From JBMOMT01 sp049324835 (lineage in GTDB: Bacteria; Chloroflexota; Anaerolineae; CAYNKW01): DNA of 64,000 bases. The translations under genes and the position numbers were made by a program. A model generated the notes under the pieces. That model made no database searches. It saw only the letters and a program-made list of their open reading frames with translations, and was not told the DNA's origin. Position 1 is the first letter of the stretch. Each line of letters begins with the position of its first letter. Below, piece after piece: positions 7,971-15,663 of the stretch. Location: assembly GCA_049324835.1 (NCBI GenBank), contig JBMOMT010000059.1:124001-188000 (forward strand). Reading direction: 5' to 3'.

Positions 7971-9692
7971 TTATCCCTCGTCTGACGATGCCTCTTTGAC
8001 CCAGGCAAACTTTTGGCGCAGTTTGGTGGGGTAATAACGCTCCAGCACGTCGTAGTTCACCTGTTGGCCCCAGCGATAATAAACCCGTGGATCGATGTAG
8101 GACTTGAGGCTGGTGCCCAGGTTCAGGGTGCGCTTTTGTCCGGCGGCCTGCATTTGCACCTCGATCTTTTCTGCCGCGTGTTGGGCGCGCTCCAACGTCT
8201 GGCGCGCTGCCTCGATCTGAAACTCGGCGCGCTGGATCCGTTTCTGGTAATGCGCCTCGACCTTTTCCTGCTGGACGGGCGTTTGGGCCGCCTCGATTTT
8301 CTGTTGAGCCTGGCGATGCAGGGCCGCCAGCCTCTCTGTCGCCTCGTCGACGCGCTGTTCGGCGCGCGCCACGCGGCCGCGCGCTTTTTCCAGCCGCTCC
8401 TCAAAGCGGGATTTGCTCGCTTCCCAGTCGCCGGTGTAGGTTTTGGTGTGATTGCACAGAATGGCCGCCTCGATGTTGGCCTCGGTGGCGGCGGCCCACT
8501 TGCGGTGTTCGGGGTCGGCGGCGGTGACGCCCGATTCTGCCAGGCTGTTCTGGACGGCTTCGGTGGCGTGGTGGGTGCGGAACATCTTGGCCGTCAGACC
8601 GGGCATCAGGCGCGAGAGAAAGCTGTTGACGTTACGACTGCTGATGTCTGGGAACAGTTGCGGCAGGTCTGGGCTGGTACTGGACGGCCGGGCTTTGCGG
8701 ATGAGTTCTTTCAGGTTGTTCCTGACCACCTCTGGCAGCTCGAGTGTTTTGTGCCATTCGACCGAATCTTTGCCCAAAAAATGGAACTTGGCGGAGCCAT
8801 CGGGCTGCAGGGTGACGTGTTCTGGGCGCAGTGTCGTTGCGCCTACCGTATCGGCCTCGTCGGCTTCTTTTTCGTCGCCCACGCGCAGGCACAGGGCGTC
8901 GATGAGATAACAGGCGGTGGCGATCATACGTTTCCTGGGATCGTCGCTGCGCAGGTTTTCATCAATGCCGGCCCGCACCCCGTCCAGGTGGACGCTGAGC
9001 TCGATGGCTTGATCGAATTTCTGGGCCTCGCGCGCCTGTTTGATGGGCACCGTGTCGCCCAGCCAGATATACTTGAGCTTGTCGGAAAGTTTGTCCTGCC
9101 AGCGTGCGATCCACAGCGATTCCGGCTGCCAGACGATCGCGGCCCAGTCGCCGGGCGGAATGGGCGCGTCGGGGCTGAGGTTGAGGGTGATGTCGCTGTG
9201 CCTGGCGCCCTCCTTCCAACGCCCGCGCAGGGGGTGTTCACCGCGGCCCATAAAGATGCCGCCGGGCTCGACGATGTAACTGGCCAGCTCGGCTCGTTCG
9301 CCGTTGACGGTGGCGTAACCGAACCGTTCGCGTAGCGCTTCGCGCTCGGCTTTACGCTCAGCGGCCAGCAGCCGGCGCTCCTCCTGGCTCAGTCGCTCTT
9401 TGGCCGCTTTTTCAGCCTGTACCTCGGCGATGGGCTGGCTGAAATCGACCTCTTTCAGCGTCAGCGGCGGCTCGATGCCCAGCTCGGCGCTGAAATCGGC
9501 CAAAAAGTTCTCGGCGAACACCGGATTGTCGACATAAGGGGTGCCATGTTTTTTGGCCCAGGCCAGGGCCATCTCTTCCTGTTTGGGCGTCGTCAGCGTG
9601 ACGCATTCACCGCGCACTTTTATCTGCAATCCACGGTGTGGCAGCGGTTGGGGCACGACGACGCCGTTGTGAATGAGCTGTTTCAATTCCAA
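7971..9692 (-). CDS. Eukaryote-type DNA topoisomerase IB, full length
   Basis: The 573-residue protein would relax supercoils through a 3'-phosphotyrosine intermediate. It follows human TOP1 from the core to the C-terminus rather than the short poxvirus-like bacterial enzymes. The N-terminal core has FMGRGEHPLRGRW (147-159) and DITLNLSPDAPIPPG. The catalytic residues can be placed: Arg270 (CLRVGDEKE), Lys308 (FLGKDS), Arg372 (KMFRT), His415 (ILCNH) and Tyr532 (LGTSLKSYIDPR). Between His415 and Tyr532 lies a charged coiled-coil linker (about 425-515), and the end (RQKFAWV) also matches. The start is TTG 9692 with GGAGGA ten bases upstream; no in-frame ATG precedes it. The long N-terminal tail of human TOP1 is missing. 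It has its own terminator and no functionally linked neighbour. Confidence 0.95.
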   Translation of the reverse strand: MELKQLIHNGVVVPQPLPHRGLQIKVRGECVTLTTPKQEEMALAWAKKHGTPYVDNPVFAENFLADFSAELGIEPPLTLKEVDFSQPIAEVQAEKAAKERLSQEERRLLAAERKAEREALRERFGYATVNGERAELASYIVEPGGIFMGRGEHPLRGRWKEGARHSDITLNLSPDAPIPPGDWAAIVWQPESLWIARWQDKLSDKLKYIWLGDTVPIKQAREAQKFDQAIELSVHLDGVRAGIDENLRSDDPRKRMIATACYLIDALCLRVGDEKEADEADTVGATTLRPEHVTLQPDGSAKFHFLGKDSVEWHKTLELPEVVRNNLKELIRKARPSSTSPDLPQLFPDISSRNVNSFLSRLMPGLTAKMFRTHHATEAVQNSLAESGVTAADPEHRKWAAATEANIEAAILCNHTKTYTGDWEASKSRFEERLEKARGRVARAEQRVDEATERLAALHRQAQQKIEAAQTPVQQEKVEAHYQKRIQRAEFQIEAARQTLERAQHAAEKIEVQMQAAGQKRTLNLGTSLKSYIDPRVYYRWGQQVNYDVLERYYPTKLRQKFAWVKEASSDEG

Positions 9693-9774
9693 GATGTCAC
9701 TATCCTCCGCAAAAAACGATCGTTCAGCTGGCTAGTGTATCATAACTCGTGGAATTGGGCAATTGAACGTAAAG

Positions 9775-9826
9775 AGGCATCCCCGTTCTGGCGCAGCATA
9801 TCGTTGGGCTGTGCCGGGGGATGCCT
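9775..9826 (-). terminator. Terminator of the acyl-CoA dehydrogenase gene
   Basis: AGGCATCCCC (9775-9784) pairs perfectly with 9817-9826, and inside it GGCGCAGC pairs with GCTGTGCC with one mismatch. This gives a long hairpin between the dehydrogenase stop and the topoisomerase promoter region. No strong T-run follows. Confidence 0.6.
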
Positions 9827-9852
9827 GCTCGGAGGTGTGGATGGCAGTGGCT

Positions 9853-10995
9853 TTATTGCAGGATGTTGCGCGCGATGACCAGCCGTTGAATCTGGTTGGC
9901 TCCCTCGTAGATCTGCATCAGCTTGGCGTCGCGCATGTACTTTTCCACCGGGTACTCTTTGCTGTAGCCATAGCCGCCCAGAATCTGCACCGCGTCGGTG
10001 GCCACTTCCATACCGATATCGGTGGCGTAGCACTTGGCGATGGAGGACTCGTAATTGTTGGGCAGTCCCTGATCGGCCAGCCAGGCCGCCTTCCAGCACA
10101 TCAGGCGGGCCGTTTCGATCTTGATGGCCATGTTGGCCAGCATGAACTGAATGGCCTGGTGTGCCACCAGCGGCTGGCCAAACGTGATGCGTTGTTTGGC
10201 GTAATCGCGGGCCGACTCAAAGGCGGCCCGGGCGATGCCCACCGCACAGGCGGCGATGGCCGCCCGCGATTTATCCAACGTCATCATGGCGATCTTGAAG
10301 CCTTCGCCCTCGCGGCCCAGCAGATTCTCCTGGGGCACGCGCACGTTCTCCAGGATGACCTCGGTGGTGTTGGAGGCGCGGTGACCCATTTTGTTCTCTT
10401 TTTTACCCACCGAGACCCCCGGCGTATCGCGCTCTATCGCAAAGGCGCAAAAGGTGCGGTAATTACGTTTGCCCGGCTCAAAGGTGGCAAAAACGGTGTA
10501 GAGCTGGGCCACGCCGCCGTTGGTGATGAACATCTTGGAGCCGTTGAGGATGTAACCGTTGCCGTCTTTGGTGACGCTGGTGCGCAGGTTGGCTACGTCG
10601 GAGCCGGCTCCCGGCTCGGTGAGGCAAAACGAGGCCATGATGGGCTCTCTAGTGAGCGGCGCCAGAAAACGCTCTTTTTGCTGGTGTGAACCGGCCAGGA
10701 TGATGGGTGTCACTGCCAGGTTGTTGGCCAGCATGCTGGTGCCCATGCCGGCGCAGCCGGAAAAGAGCTCCTCGGCCACGATACATTCCTCGATGGCCGT
10801 GCCGCCCATGCCGCCGTATTTCTCTGGAATGGTGATGTTGACCAGACCCAGCTCGTGGGCCTTTTTGATGATGGGCCACGGAAACTCGCCGCTCTCGTCA
10901 TAGCCGGCGGCCACGGGGGCCATCTCGTTCTGGGCAAATTCGCGGGCCATCTTTTGCAGAGCCTTTTGCTCTTCGGTGAGCGAAAAATCAACCAT
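9853..10995 (-). CDS. Acyl-CoA dehydrogenase
   Basis: This FAD enzyme makes trans-2-enoyl-CoA from acyl-CoA in fatty-acid oxidation. The 380-residue protein has the family signature ASFCLTEPGAGSD, the KMFITNGG strand, the C-terminal ILGGYGYSKEYPVEKYMRDAK block and QIYEGANQIQR with the catalytic Glu364 in the MCAD/SCAD position. I start at ATG 10993-10995 because AGGAGAGG stands just upstream; an earlier ATG at 11019 lies inside the regulator gene. The start overlaps the end of the TetR gene by 8 bp, so both come from one transcript. Chain-length preference cannot be read from the sequence. Confidence 0.93.
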   Translation of the reverse strand: MVDFSLTEEQKALQKMAREFAQNEMAPVAAGYDESGEFPWPIIKKAHELGLVNITIPEKYGGMGGTAIEECIVAEELFSGCAGMGTSMLANNLAVTPIILAGSHQQKERFLAPLTREPIMASFCLTEPGAGSDVANLRTSVTKDGNGYILNGSKMFITNGGVAQLYTVFATFEPGKRNYRTFCAFAIERDTPGVSVGKKENKMGHRASNTTEVILENVRVPQENLLGREGEGFKIAMMTLDKSRAAIAACAVGIARAAFESARDYAKQRITFGQPLVAHQAIQFMLANMAIKIETARLMCWKAAWLADQGLPNNYESSIAKCYATDIGMEVATDAVQILGGYGYSKEYPVEKYMRDAKLMQIYEGANQIQRLVIARNILQ

Positions 10996-11623
10996 TGCCC
11001 TCTCCTTCCTGTTGTACATCTCGATGATACGTTATGCCAAGTCCGCGCAAGAACGTGTCGGCGATGACGTTGGCGATCTCTTGGGGCGACAACCGCCCCT
11101 CTGGCCGATACCACATCACCAGCCAGTTGTGTGCGCCAAGCAGCGTTTGAGCCACGATAGGCACATCGACCGGCCGAAAGTGACCGCTATCCACCCCTTG
11201 CTGGATGACCTTGCGGAACTGAGATTCGAAAAAGTCGCGGCTGGCCACATATTGCTCACGCAGGGCCGGAAAGCCGATCACGGCCTGGTGTTCGAACAAA
11301 ACGACGGTGGCGATGTCGACGTTTTCTGCGGCGTAGAGGATGTGGGTGGTGATGAGCTGATGGAGTTTCTCGTCCGGTGGCAGGTCTGAATCGGCCACCG
11401 CTTGAAGGCACTGGCCAAGCTGAGTCACGCCGGTCATCATCACCTCGTGCAGCAGCTCTTCTTTGCTGGCGATGTGATGGTAGAGGCTGCCCTTTTGTAA
11501 TCCCACTGCGTCGGCGATCTGTTGCATCGACGTGCCGTGAAAGCCCCGCTGACGAAATACCCTGGCCGCGGCAACGATAATATCTTTTCGACTGACGGTC
11601 TGATCTGCCGGTTTGCGGGCCAC
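10988..11623 (-). CDS. TetR-family transcriptional regulator
   Basis: The 211-residue protein has a TetR DNA-binding domain at the N-terminus (IIVAAARVFRQRGFHGTS, then IADAVGLQKGSLYHHI at about 36-51) and an all-helical ligand domain with the TetR_C-type YRPEGRLSPQEI segment. Because it is co-transcribed with an acyl-CoA dehydrogenase it probably responds to acyl-CoA or fatty acids and represses its own operon. That is inferred from context and from FadR/KstR-like TetR proteins. It starts with ATG 11621-11623. Confidence 0.92.
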   Translation of the reverse strand: MARKPADQTVSRKDIIVAAARVFRQRGFHGTSMQQIADAVGLQKGSLYHHIASKEELLHEVMMTGVTQLGQCLQAVADSDLPPDEKLHQLITTHILYAAENVDIATVVLFEHQAVIGFPALREQYVASRDFFESQFRKVIQQGVDSGHFRPVDVPIVAQTLLGAHNWLVMWYRPEGRLSPQEIANVIADTFLRGLGITYHRDVQQEGEGNG

Positions 11624-11667
11624 GCGTTTTTCTCCCTCAGGTTGTTTTCCAACCGAATGTTTGTTTT

Positions 11668-11696
11668 ATTATAGGGTCAAATGCCCGAGTTGTCAA
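11668..11696 (-). promoter_or_regulatory. Consensus promoter for tetR / acyl-CoA dehydrogenase
   Basis: On the minus strand TTGACA (11691-11696) is separated by exactly 17 bp from TATAAT (11668-11673). Both boxes are perfect. The -35 overlaps that of the divergent promoter. Confidence 0.85.
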
Positions 11697-11717
11697 GGCT
11701 GGCAGGTGTGCTATAAT
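11690..11717 (+). promoter_or_regulatory. Promoter for the metallophosphoesterase gene
   Basis: TTGTCA (11690-11695), a 16-bp spacer and TATAAT (11712-11717) lie 34 bp before the TTG start. The -35 shares the bases TGTCA with the leftward promoter, so one bound polymerase or TetR dimer would block the other direction. Confidence 0.75.
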
Positions 11718-11750
11718 AATCGACCTTGGAGAATGTGAGGACAACCACCG

Positions 11751-13013
11751 TTGACGACAACATCACGATCCGCGAAAAAGAAACGAGAACCCAATCTCAG
11801 CACAACCTTGCCCCCAAGTTCCGATGAGTACGTGAGGCGAATGGAGCGCAGTTGGCTCCACGTGGCATTGGTCATTTCCAACGGCCTTTCGCGCCTGTCC
11901 TGGCCGGCAATGGCGGTCATTCTGGTCGCTCTGGCGCTGGCTGTCGGCGTGGTCTGGCGGGGGGTGATTTCTTGGGCCTGGGCAGGATGGCTGGCGGGCG
12001 GCCTGTATCTGCTCTTTGCCGCCGCCGACTGGCTGTTGCTCTGGCTCCTGCCCCGGCGCAACATGGCTTATGGACCTGTCGAGCCGCCGCTGATGGCGCT
12101 GGCGGCCCTGCGTTGGGCGCTGGCGCTGATGGCGGCAGCGCTGGTTGTCTGGCCTGGCCTGACCGCTGGCGCGTCGTTGATCGCGCTGACCCTGGCGTTC
12201 GGGGCCATCTCGGCGCTGAGTGTGTATGCTGTGGCCATAGAGCCGTTTCGACTGGGTGTGACCGAGATGACCCTCTGTTCGCCTCGCCTCTCGGCGCAAG
12301 CGCCGTCGCTGCGGGTTTTGCAGATGGGCGATCTACACATCGAGCGCCTCACCCGCCGCGAGCGCGAGTTGTCGGACCGGATCGTGGCCCTGGCTCCAGA
12401 CCTGATCCTGCTCACCGGCGATTACCTCAACCTGTCCTACGTTTACGATGGGTTGGCCATTGAGCAAGCGCGCGCGTTTCTGGGGCGGCTCCAGGCTCCC
12501 TTTGGCGTCTACGCCGTCGCCGGCAGTCCGCCGGTCGATCCGCCGGAAACGGTGCAACAGATCTTTCAGGGGCTGGGTAACGTGCGCCTGTTACAAAACG
12601 AATCGTCGATCCTGGACGTTCGCGGCCAGAGGATCGGCCTGGTGGGTGTGACTTGCAGTCACGATCTTCAGGTGGACGCCGCACGGCTCGACCGGTCGCT
12701 GGCAGATGTGCCATCGGATACGTTCACCCTGTTGCTGTACCATTCACCCGACCTGATGCCGGAAATGGCGAGCCGGGGGGTGGATCTGTATCTGGCCGGG
12801 CACACCCACGGCGGGCAGATTCGCCTGCCCTTTTTGGGGGCGATTCTCACCAGCTCTGCCTACGGCAAACGCTACGAAATGGGCCACTACCGGCAGGGTC
12901 GCACCCAGCTTTACGTGGCGCGGGGGGTGGGCATGGAGGGTCTGGGCGCGCCCAGGGCGCGTTTACTCTGCCCGCCAGAGATCGTGTTGTGGACGCTGGC
13001 GGGCTGCGGGTGA
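11751..13013 (+). CDS. Membrane-anchored calcineurin-like metallophosphoesterase with altered GNH motif
   Basis: About five membrane helices (residues 50-165) precede a YkuE-like phosphoesterase domain. Visible metal motifs are GDLHIER (Asp194, His196), LTGDYLN (Asp224), LYHSPD (His331) and AGHTHGGQI (His351, His353). The invariant GNH[DE] motif is replaced by GSPP at 258-261, which removes the Asn ligand and the catalytic His. The protein may be inactive or use another residue. The start is TTG 11751 with GAGG ten bases upstream; the first ATG (11841) would leave a shorter tail. It is divergent from the tetR operon and is followed after 53 bp by the GH3-like gene. Confidence 0.85.
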   Translation: MTTTSRSAKKKREPNLSTTLPPSSDEYVRRMERSWLHVALVISNGLSRLSWPAMAVILVALALAVGVVWRGVISWAWAGWLAGGLYLLFAAADWLLLWLLPRRNMAYGPVEPPLMALAALRWALALMAAALVVWPGLTAGASLIALTLAFGAISALSVYAVAIEPFRLGVTEMTLCSPRLSAQAPSLRVLQMGDLHIERLTRRERELSDRIVALAPDLILLTGDYLNLSYVYDGLAIEQARAFLGRLQAPFGVYAVAGSPPVDPPETVQQIFQGLGNVRLLQNESSILDVRGQRIGLVGVTCSHDLQVDAARLDRSLADVPSDTFTLLLYHSPDLMPEMASRGVDLYLAGHTHGGQIRLPFLGAILTSSAYGKRYEMGHYRQGRTQLYVARGVGMEGLGAPRARLLCPPEIVLWTLAGCG

Positions 13014-13066
13014 CATGCCATTCTTCAGACGCAACGAGAGGGATATTTTTGCCTGGAGGCGATTGA

Positions 13067-14206
13067 ATGACTGAAAACGACTCATCAGCAATGCTCGACC
13101 TTCTCTTGCAGCCGTGGTACGACGCCATCCTGGATCCGGCCAGGGCCCAGCAGGAAGCGCTGCATCGCCTGCTGCAAGATTATGCCCAGACAGATTTCGG
13201 CAAGGCGCGCGGCGCGGCGCACATCGACACCATCGAGGACTATCGGCGGGCTTTTCCGGTGATGGATTACGCCGCCTATGAGCCTCTCATCCGGCGGGTG
13301 ATGGCCGGCGAAGTGAGCCTGCTGCTGGCTGAGGAGCCGGTGGGCTGGGCCATCACCCGGGGCACCACGCAGGGCGCGTCCAAGTTTATTCCCATGACGC
13401 CGACCGATCTGCGCCTGCGGATCAACGCCGGGCGGGCGGTGATGAATTTCGCCCGCAGCAATGCTCGATACGAGGTGTTCCAGGGGGTCAACCTGAACCT
13501 GAATTTTCCTTCGGTGGTGGGCGCGGTGCGGGTGGGCGAGCGGGAGCTGGAGTACGGTTACAGTTCGGGCATCTATACCCGGTACGTGTCGGCTCTGACG
13601 CCGATCCGCTCGGTTCCCTCGCAGGAAGAGATCGATACGCTGGGTGGGGGTAAAACGCAGCGCGATTGGCAGGCCCGCTTTGAACTGGCCTATAAAAAGT
13701 GCAAGGGCGAAAATATCACGCTGGTGGGTGGTGTCGCGCCGACAGCGATTCGTTTTGCCCACTACCTGCGCCGGGCGCACGGCGTCTATCCCAAAGACCT
13801 GTGGCAGACGCAGATCGTGACGTTGGGCAGCGTGCCGGGCATCAATACCCGCCTGGCGCCGGCGTTGAAAGCGCTCTATGGCCCGGTCATCATCCGCGAG
13901 ATCTATGGCGCCACCGAGGGCATGTTTGGCCAGCAGCGCGACGACCGGCGGGCCTGGGTGCCCAACTATGACCTTTTTCTGTTCGAGGTGGCCACCCGGT
14001 CAGGCATCAAGATGCTGCACCAGATGCGCCCCGGCGAGATGGGTAGCCTGATCGTGTCCACGGCGGTGCTGCCGCGCTACAGGATCGGCGACCTGATCCG
14101 GGCCTACCGCGCGCCCTACTTTCGTTGCATCGGACGGGACCAGTGGTGGACGCTGCTGCGTCACGCCTGGGACGAGTTCTCGACGTTCAATCTGGATCGG
14201 CTTTAG
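13067..14206 (+). CDS. GH3-like acyl-adenylate-forming protein, short form
   Basis: The 379-residue protein resembles the GH3 branch of the ANL superfamily, which joins carboxylic acids to amino acids through an acyl-AMP. Motifs are the N-terminal YAQTDFGKARG, the phosphate loop TRGTTQGASKFIP (about 108-120), and IREIYGATEGMFGQQ (near 285) as the adenylate-binding block, followed by YRIGDLIRAY. It stops soon after this, about 150 residues earlier than plant GH3 enzymes, so the small C-terminal domain is missing or reduced. GGAGG precedes the ATG. Substrate is unknown. Confidence 0.8.
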   Translation: MTENDSSAMLDLLLQPWYDAILDPARAQQEALHRLLQDYAQTDFGKARGAAHIDTIEDYRRAFPVMDYAAYEPLIRRVMAGEVSLLLAEEPVGWAITRGTTQGASKFIPMTPTDLRLRINAGRAVMNFARSNARYEVFQGVNLNLNFPSVVGAVRVGERELEYGYSSGIYTRYVSALTPIRSVPSQEEIDTLGGGKTQRDWQARFELAYKKCKGENITLVGGVAPTAIRFAHYLRRAHGVYPKDLWQTQIVTLGSVPGINTRLAPALKALYGPVIIREIYGATEGMFGQQRDDRRAWVPNYDLFLFEVATRSGIKMLHQMRPGEMGSLIVSTAVLPRYRIGDLIRAYRAPYFRCIGRDQWWTLLRHAWDEFSTFNLDRL

Positions 14207-14208
14207 GC

Positions 14209-14295
14209 CCAATACGGTTCAGTTGAGCGCGCGTCGGGAGGTGCGACGCACTTTCAGCCCAACAAGTGCGTCGCACCTTATCTAAACCGTATTGG
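14209..14295. repeat. Inverted-repeat element, family 1 (short copy)
   Basis: An 11-bp perfect terminal inverted repeat (CCAATACGGTT at 14209-14219 and 14285-14295) encloses a second perfect 15-bp palindrome arm pair (AGGTGCGACGCACTT at 14239-14253 with 14264-14278). A longer relative lies at 49092-49235. The element sits exactly between the GH3-like stop and the stop of the convergent membrane gene and could also act as terminator. Confidence 0.85.
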
Positions 14296-14297
14296 CA

Positions 14298-14735
14298 TCA
14301 GGCCGTGGGGCCGGCTCCAGGGCGGTTGAAAAAGCCCCGGAACAGCAACGACAGGCCCAGGACGATCAGGATGATGGCCCACAGGATGCCCCAATTGACC
14401 AGATTCCCCAGACCGATGCCGAGCAGGACGATGCCAAAGATGGCCGTGCCCAAAATGGAGCGGCGAAACTGAGGCATGACAAAACGGACGATCGCTTCGC
14501 CCAGGACGATCAGTCCCGCGCCGATAAAGATGAAACTCCAGGCGCTTACCGATTCCCAACGGTCAAAAAGCCCCAGATTTTGGGCCAGCAGCACCACCCC
14601 GGCCCAGATCAGGATGCCGGCCCACACCACGGCGCTGAGTGGATCGCGGCGCCATTTTTCGTCCCAGCTTTTTTCCTCGGTCTTTTCTTCCTTTTCTTCT
14701 TTTTCTTCTTTCTCGCCGTAATGCCGTTCAGACAT
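14298..14735 (-). CDS. Small membrane protein, LiaF-TM/DUF5668-like
   Basis: I start at ATG 14733-14735, behind AGGAGGAAGGG. The 145-residue product has a very charged N-terminus with repeated EKE units, then four hydrophobic segments: VVWAGILIWAGVVLLAQNLG, SFIFIGAGLIVLGEAIV, TAIFGIVLLGIGLGNLVN and LWAIILIVLGLSLLFRGF. This is the layout of the membrane part of LiaI/LiaF-type envelope stress proteins. The function is not shown. Confidence 0.75.
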   Translation of the reverse strand: MSERHYGEKEEKEEKEEKTEEKSWDEKWRRDPLSAVVWAGILIWAGVVLLAQNLGLFDRWESVSAWSFIFIGAGLIVLGEAIVRFVMPQFRRSILGTAIFGIVLLGIGLGNLVNWGILWAIILIVLGLSLLFRGFFNRPGAGPTA

Positions 14736-14836
14736 GGCTCCCTTCCTCCTGACGGTGACCTGCAAATTCGAGTGCTGCTCATTCTATCACAAGATGCGGT
14801 GCAAGTAAAGAGCGCCAAGTCAGCAACCGCGGCTGG

Positions 14837-15274
14837 TCAGTGGGTTTTGCCTGACTGCATAGACCGCACGCGCCGCCAGTTATTGGCCACAAAGAGCAAC
14901 CCGGCTATCACCTGCAGCCAGCCAGAGATGGTCAGCAGTATTGCCAGGGATGCAGAGGCTTGATTGAGGTGCATCGGCTCGACGACGACGCGTATCAGCA
15001 GGCCCAGGTTCAACGTGATGAACACCAGCCAGTTGACCAGCTCGTTACCGCGCGGTTCGTACTTGGAGAGGCGGGGCAGCATCCAGTAGGCGATGCCAAA
15101 AATGAGCTGGGTGATCCAGCCAAAGGTGAGCAGATGGACGTGGGTCTGGCGCAACAGCCATACCCAACGGGGAACCTGAAGCCACTTGCCGGTCATCATC
15201 AGCCCGCCGATGGTGATGCCGGTCAGGAAATAGAGGAAGGCCATTTTGACGTGCCAACGAGATAGGATGGGCAC
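14837..15274 (-). CDS. Four-helix membrane protein resembling part of heme-copper oxidase subunit I
   Basis: GTG 15272-15274 is the likely start because AAGGAGGAAACA lies directly before it; an upstream ATG (15298) has no such site. The 145-residue protein has four predicted helices and the motif QTHVHLLTFGWITQLIFG, similar to the His-containing helix of cbb3/NorB-type subunit I. It is far too short (family usually above 450 residues) and shows no other heme or copper ligands, so it is not a complete oxidase. It may be a small heme-binding or sensor membrane protein. Confidence 0.65.
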   Translation of the reverse strand: MPILSRWHVKMAFLYFLTGITIGGLMMTGKWLQVPRWVWLLRQTHVHLLTFGWITQLIFGIAYWMLPRLSKYEPRGNELVNWLVFITLNLGLLIRVVVEPMHLNQASASLAILLTISGWLQVIAGLLFVANNWRRVRSMQSGKTH

Positions 15275-15313
15275 TGTTTCCTCCTTGGTGCTGGGCATCG
15301 GAAGACGCTCAGA

Positions 15314-15341
15314 ATTATACCCGATTTTGGAGGATGTGCAA
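15314..15341 (-). promoter_or_regulatory. Promoter for the four-helix membrane protein gene
   Basis: Minus-strand TTGCAC (15336-15341), a 16-bp spacer and TATAAT (15314-15319) lie about 40 bp before the GTG start. Confidence 0.6.
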
Positions 15342-15356
15342 TCATGCGGCTATCAT

Positions 15357-15385
15357 TTGACAAGAACCTGGTTCTGCGATATACT
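15357..15385 (+). promoter_or_regulatory. Promoter of the tRNA-Ala pair
   Basis: TTGACA (15357-15362), 17 bp, TATACT (15380-15385), with the first tRNA starting 13 bp further on. Confidence 0.8.
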
Positions 15386-15398
15386 ACCCGCCGTGATT

Positions 15399-15471
15399 GG
15401 GGCTGTAGCTCAGCTGGGAGAGCGCATCAATCGCACTGATGAGGCCAGGGGTTCGAATCCCCTCAGCTCCA
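15399..15471 (+). tRNA. tRNA-Ala (anticodon CGC)
   Basis: The cloverleaf folds fully: acceptor GGGGCTG with CAGCTCC (one G-T pair), D-arm GCTC/GAGC, anticodon stem CATCA/TGATG with loop ATCGCAC, and T-arm AGGGG-TTCGAAT-CCCCT. The anticodon CGC reads GCG. The 3' CCA is not encoded. Confidence 0.93.
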
Positions 15472-15519
15472 CTGGGGCAGTGGGGAGCGGAATCTCGCTC
15501 ACGCCCCGCAAGTTTTCGT

Positions 15520-15595
15520 GGGCCTGTGGCGCAGCTGGGAGCGCGTCTCAATGGCATTGAGAAGGTCAAGGGTTCGAATCCCTTCAGGTCCACCA
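15520..15595 (+). tRNA. tRNA-Ala (anticodon GGC)
   Basis: Acceptor GGGCCTG pairs with CAGGTCC, the anticodon stem is TCTCA/TGAGA with loop ATGGCAT, and the T-arm is AAGGG-TTCGAAT-CCCTT. The anticodon GGC reads GCC. Unlike its neighbour it carries an encoded CCA (15593-15595). Confidence 0.93.
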
Positions 15596-15611
15596 GGTTG
15601 TCTAATCGCTT

Positions 15612-15640
15612 ATCGCATATCGCCAACAGCGATATGCGAT
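15612..15640 (+). terminator. Terminator after the tRNA-Ala genes
   Basis: A perfect 12-bp stem (15612-15623 with 15629-15640) with loop CAACA is followed by TTTGTT. The left arm is built from 7-bp units of the form ATCGCNT, like other repeats in the window. Confidence 0.75.
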
Positions 15641-15663
15641 TTGTTATCGGCCATAAACCCAAG

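Noticed and set aside
8013..9335. Rightward open frame of 440 codons
   Set aside because: Antisense to the topoisomerase IB gene; high GC leaves long stop-free antisense frames.
9763..10689. Rightward open frame of 308 codons
   Set aside because: Antisense to the acyl-CoA dehydrogenase gene and crosses its terminator.
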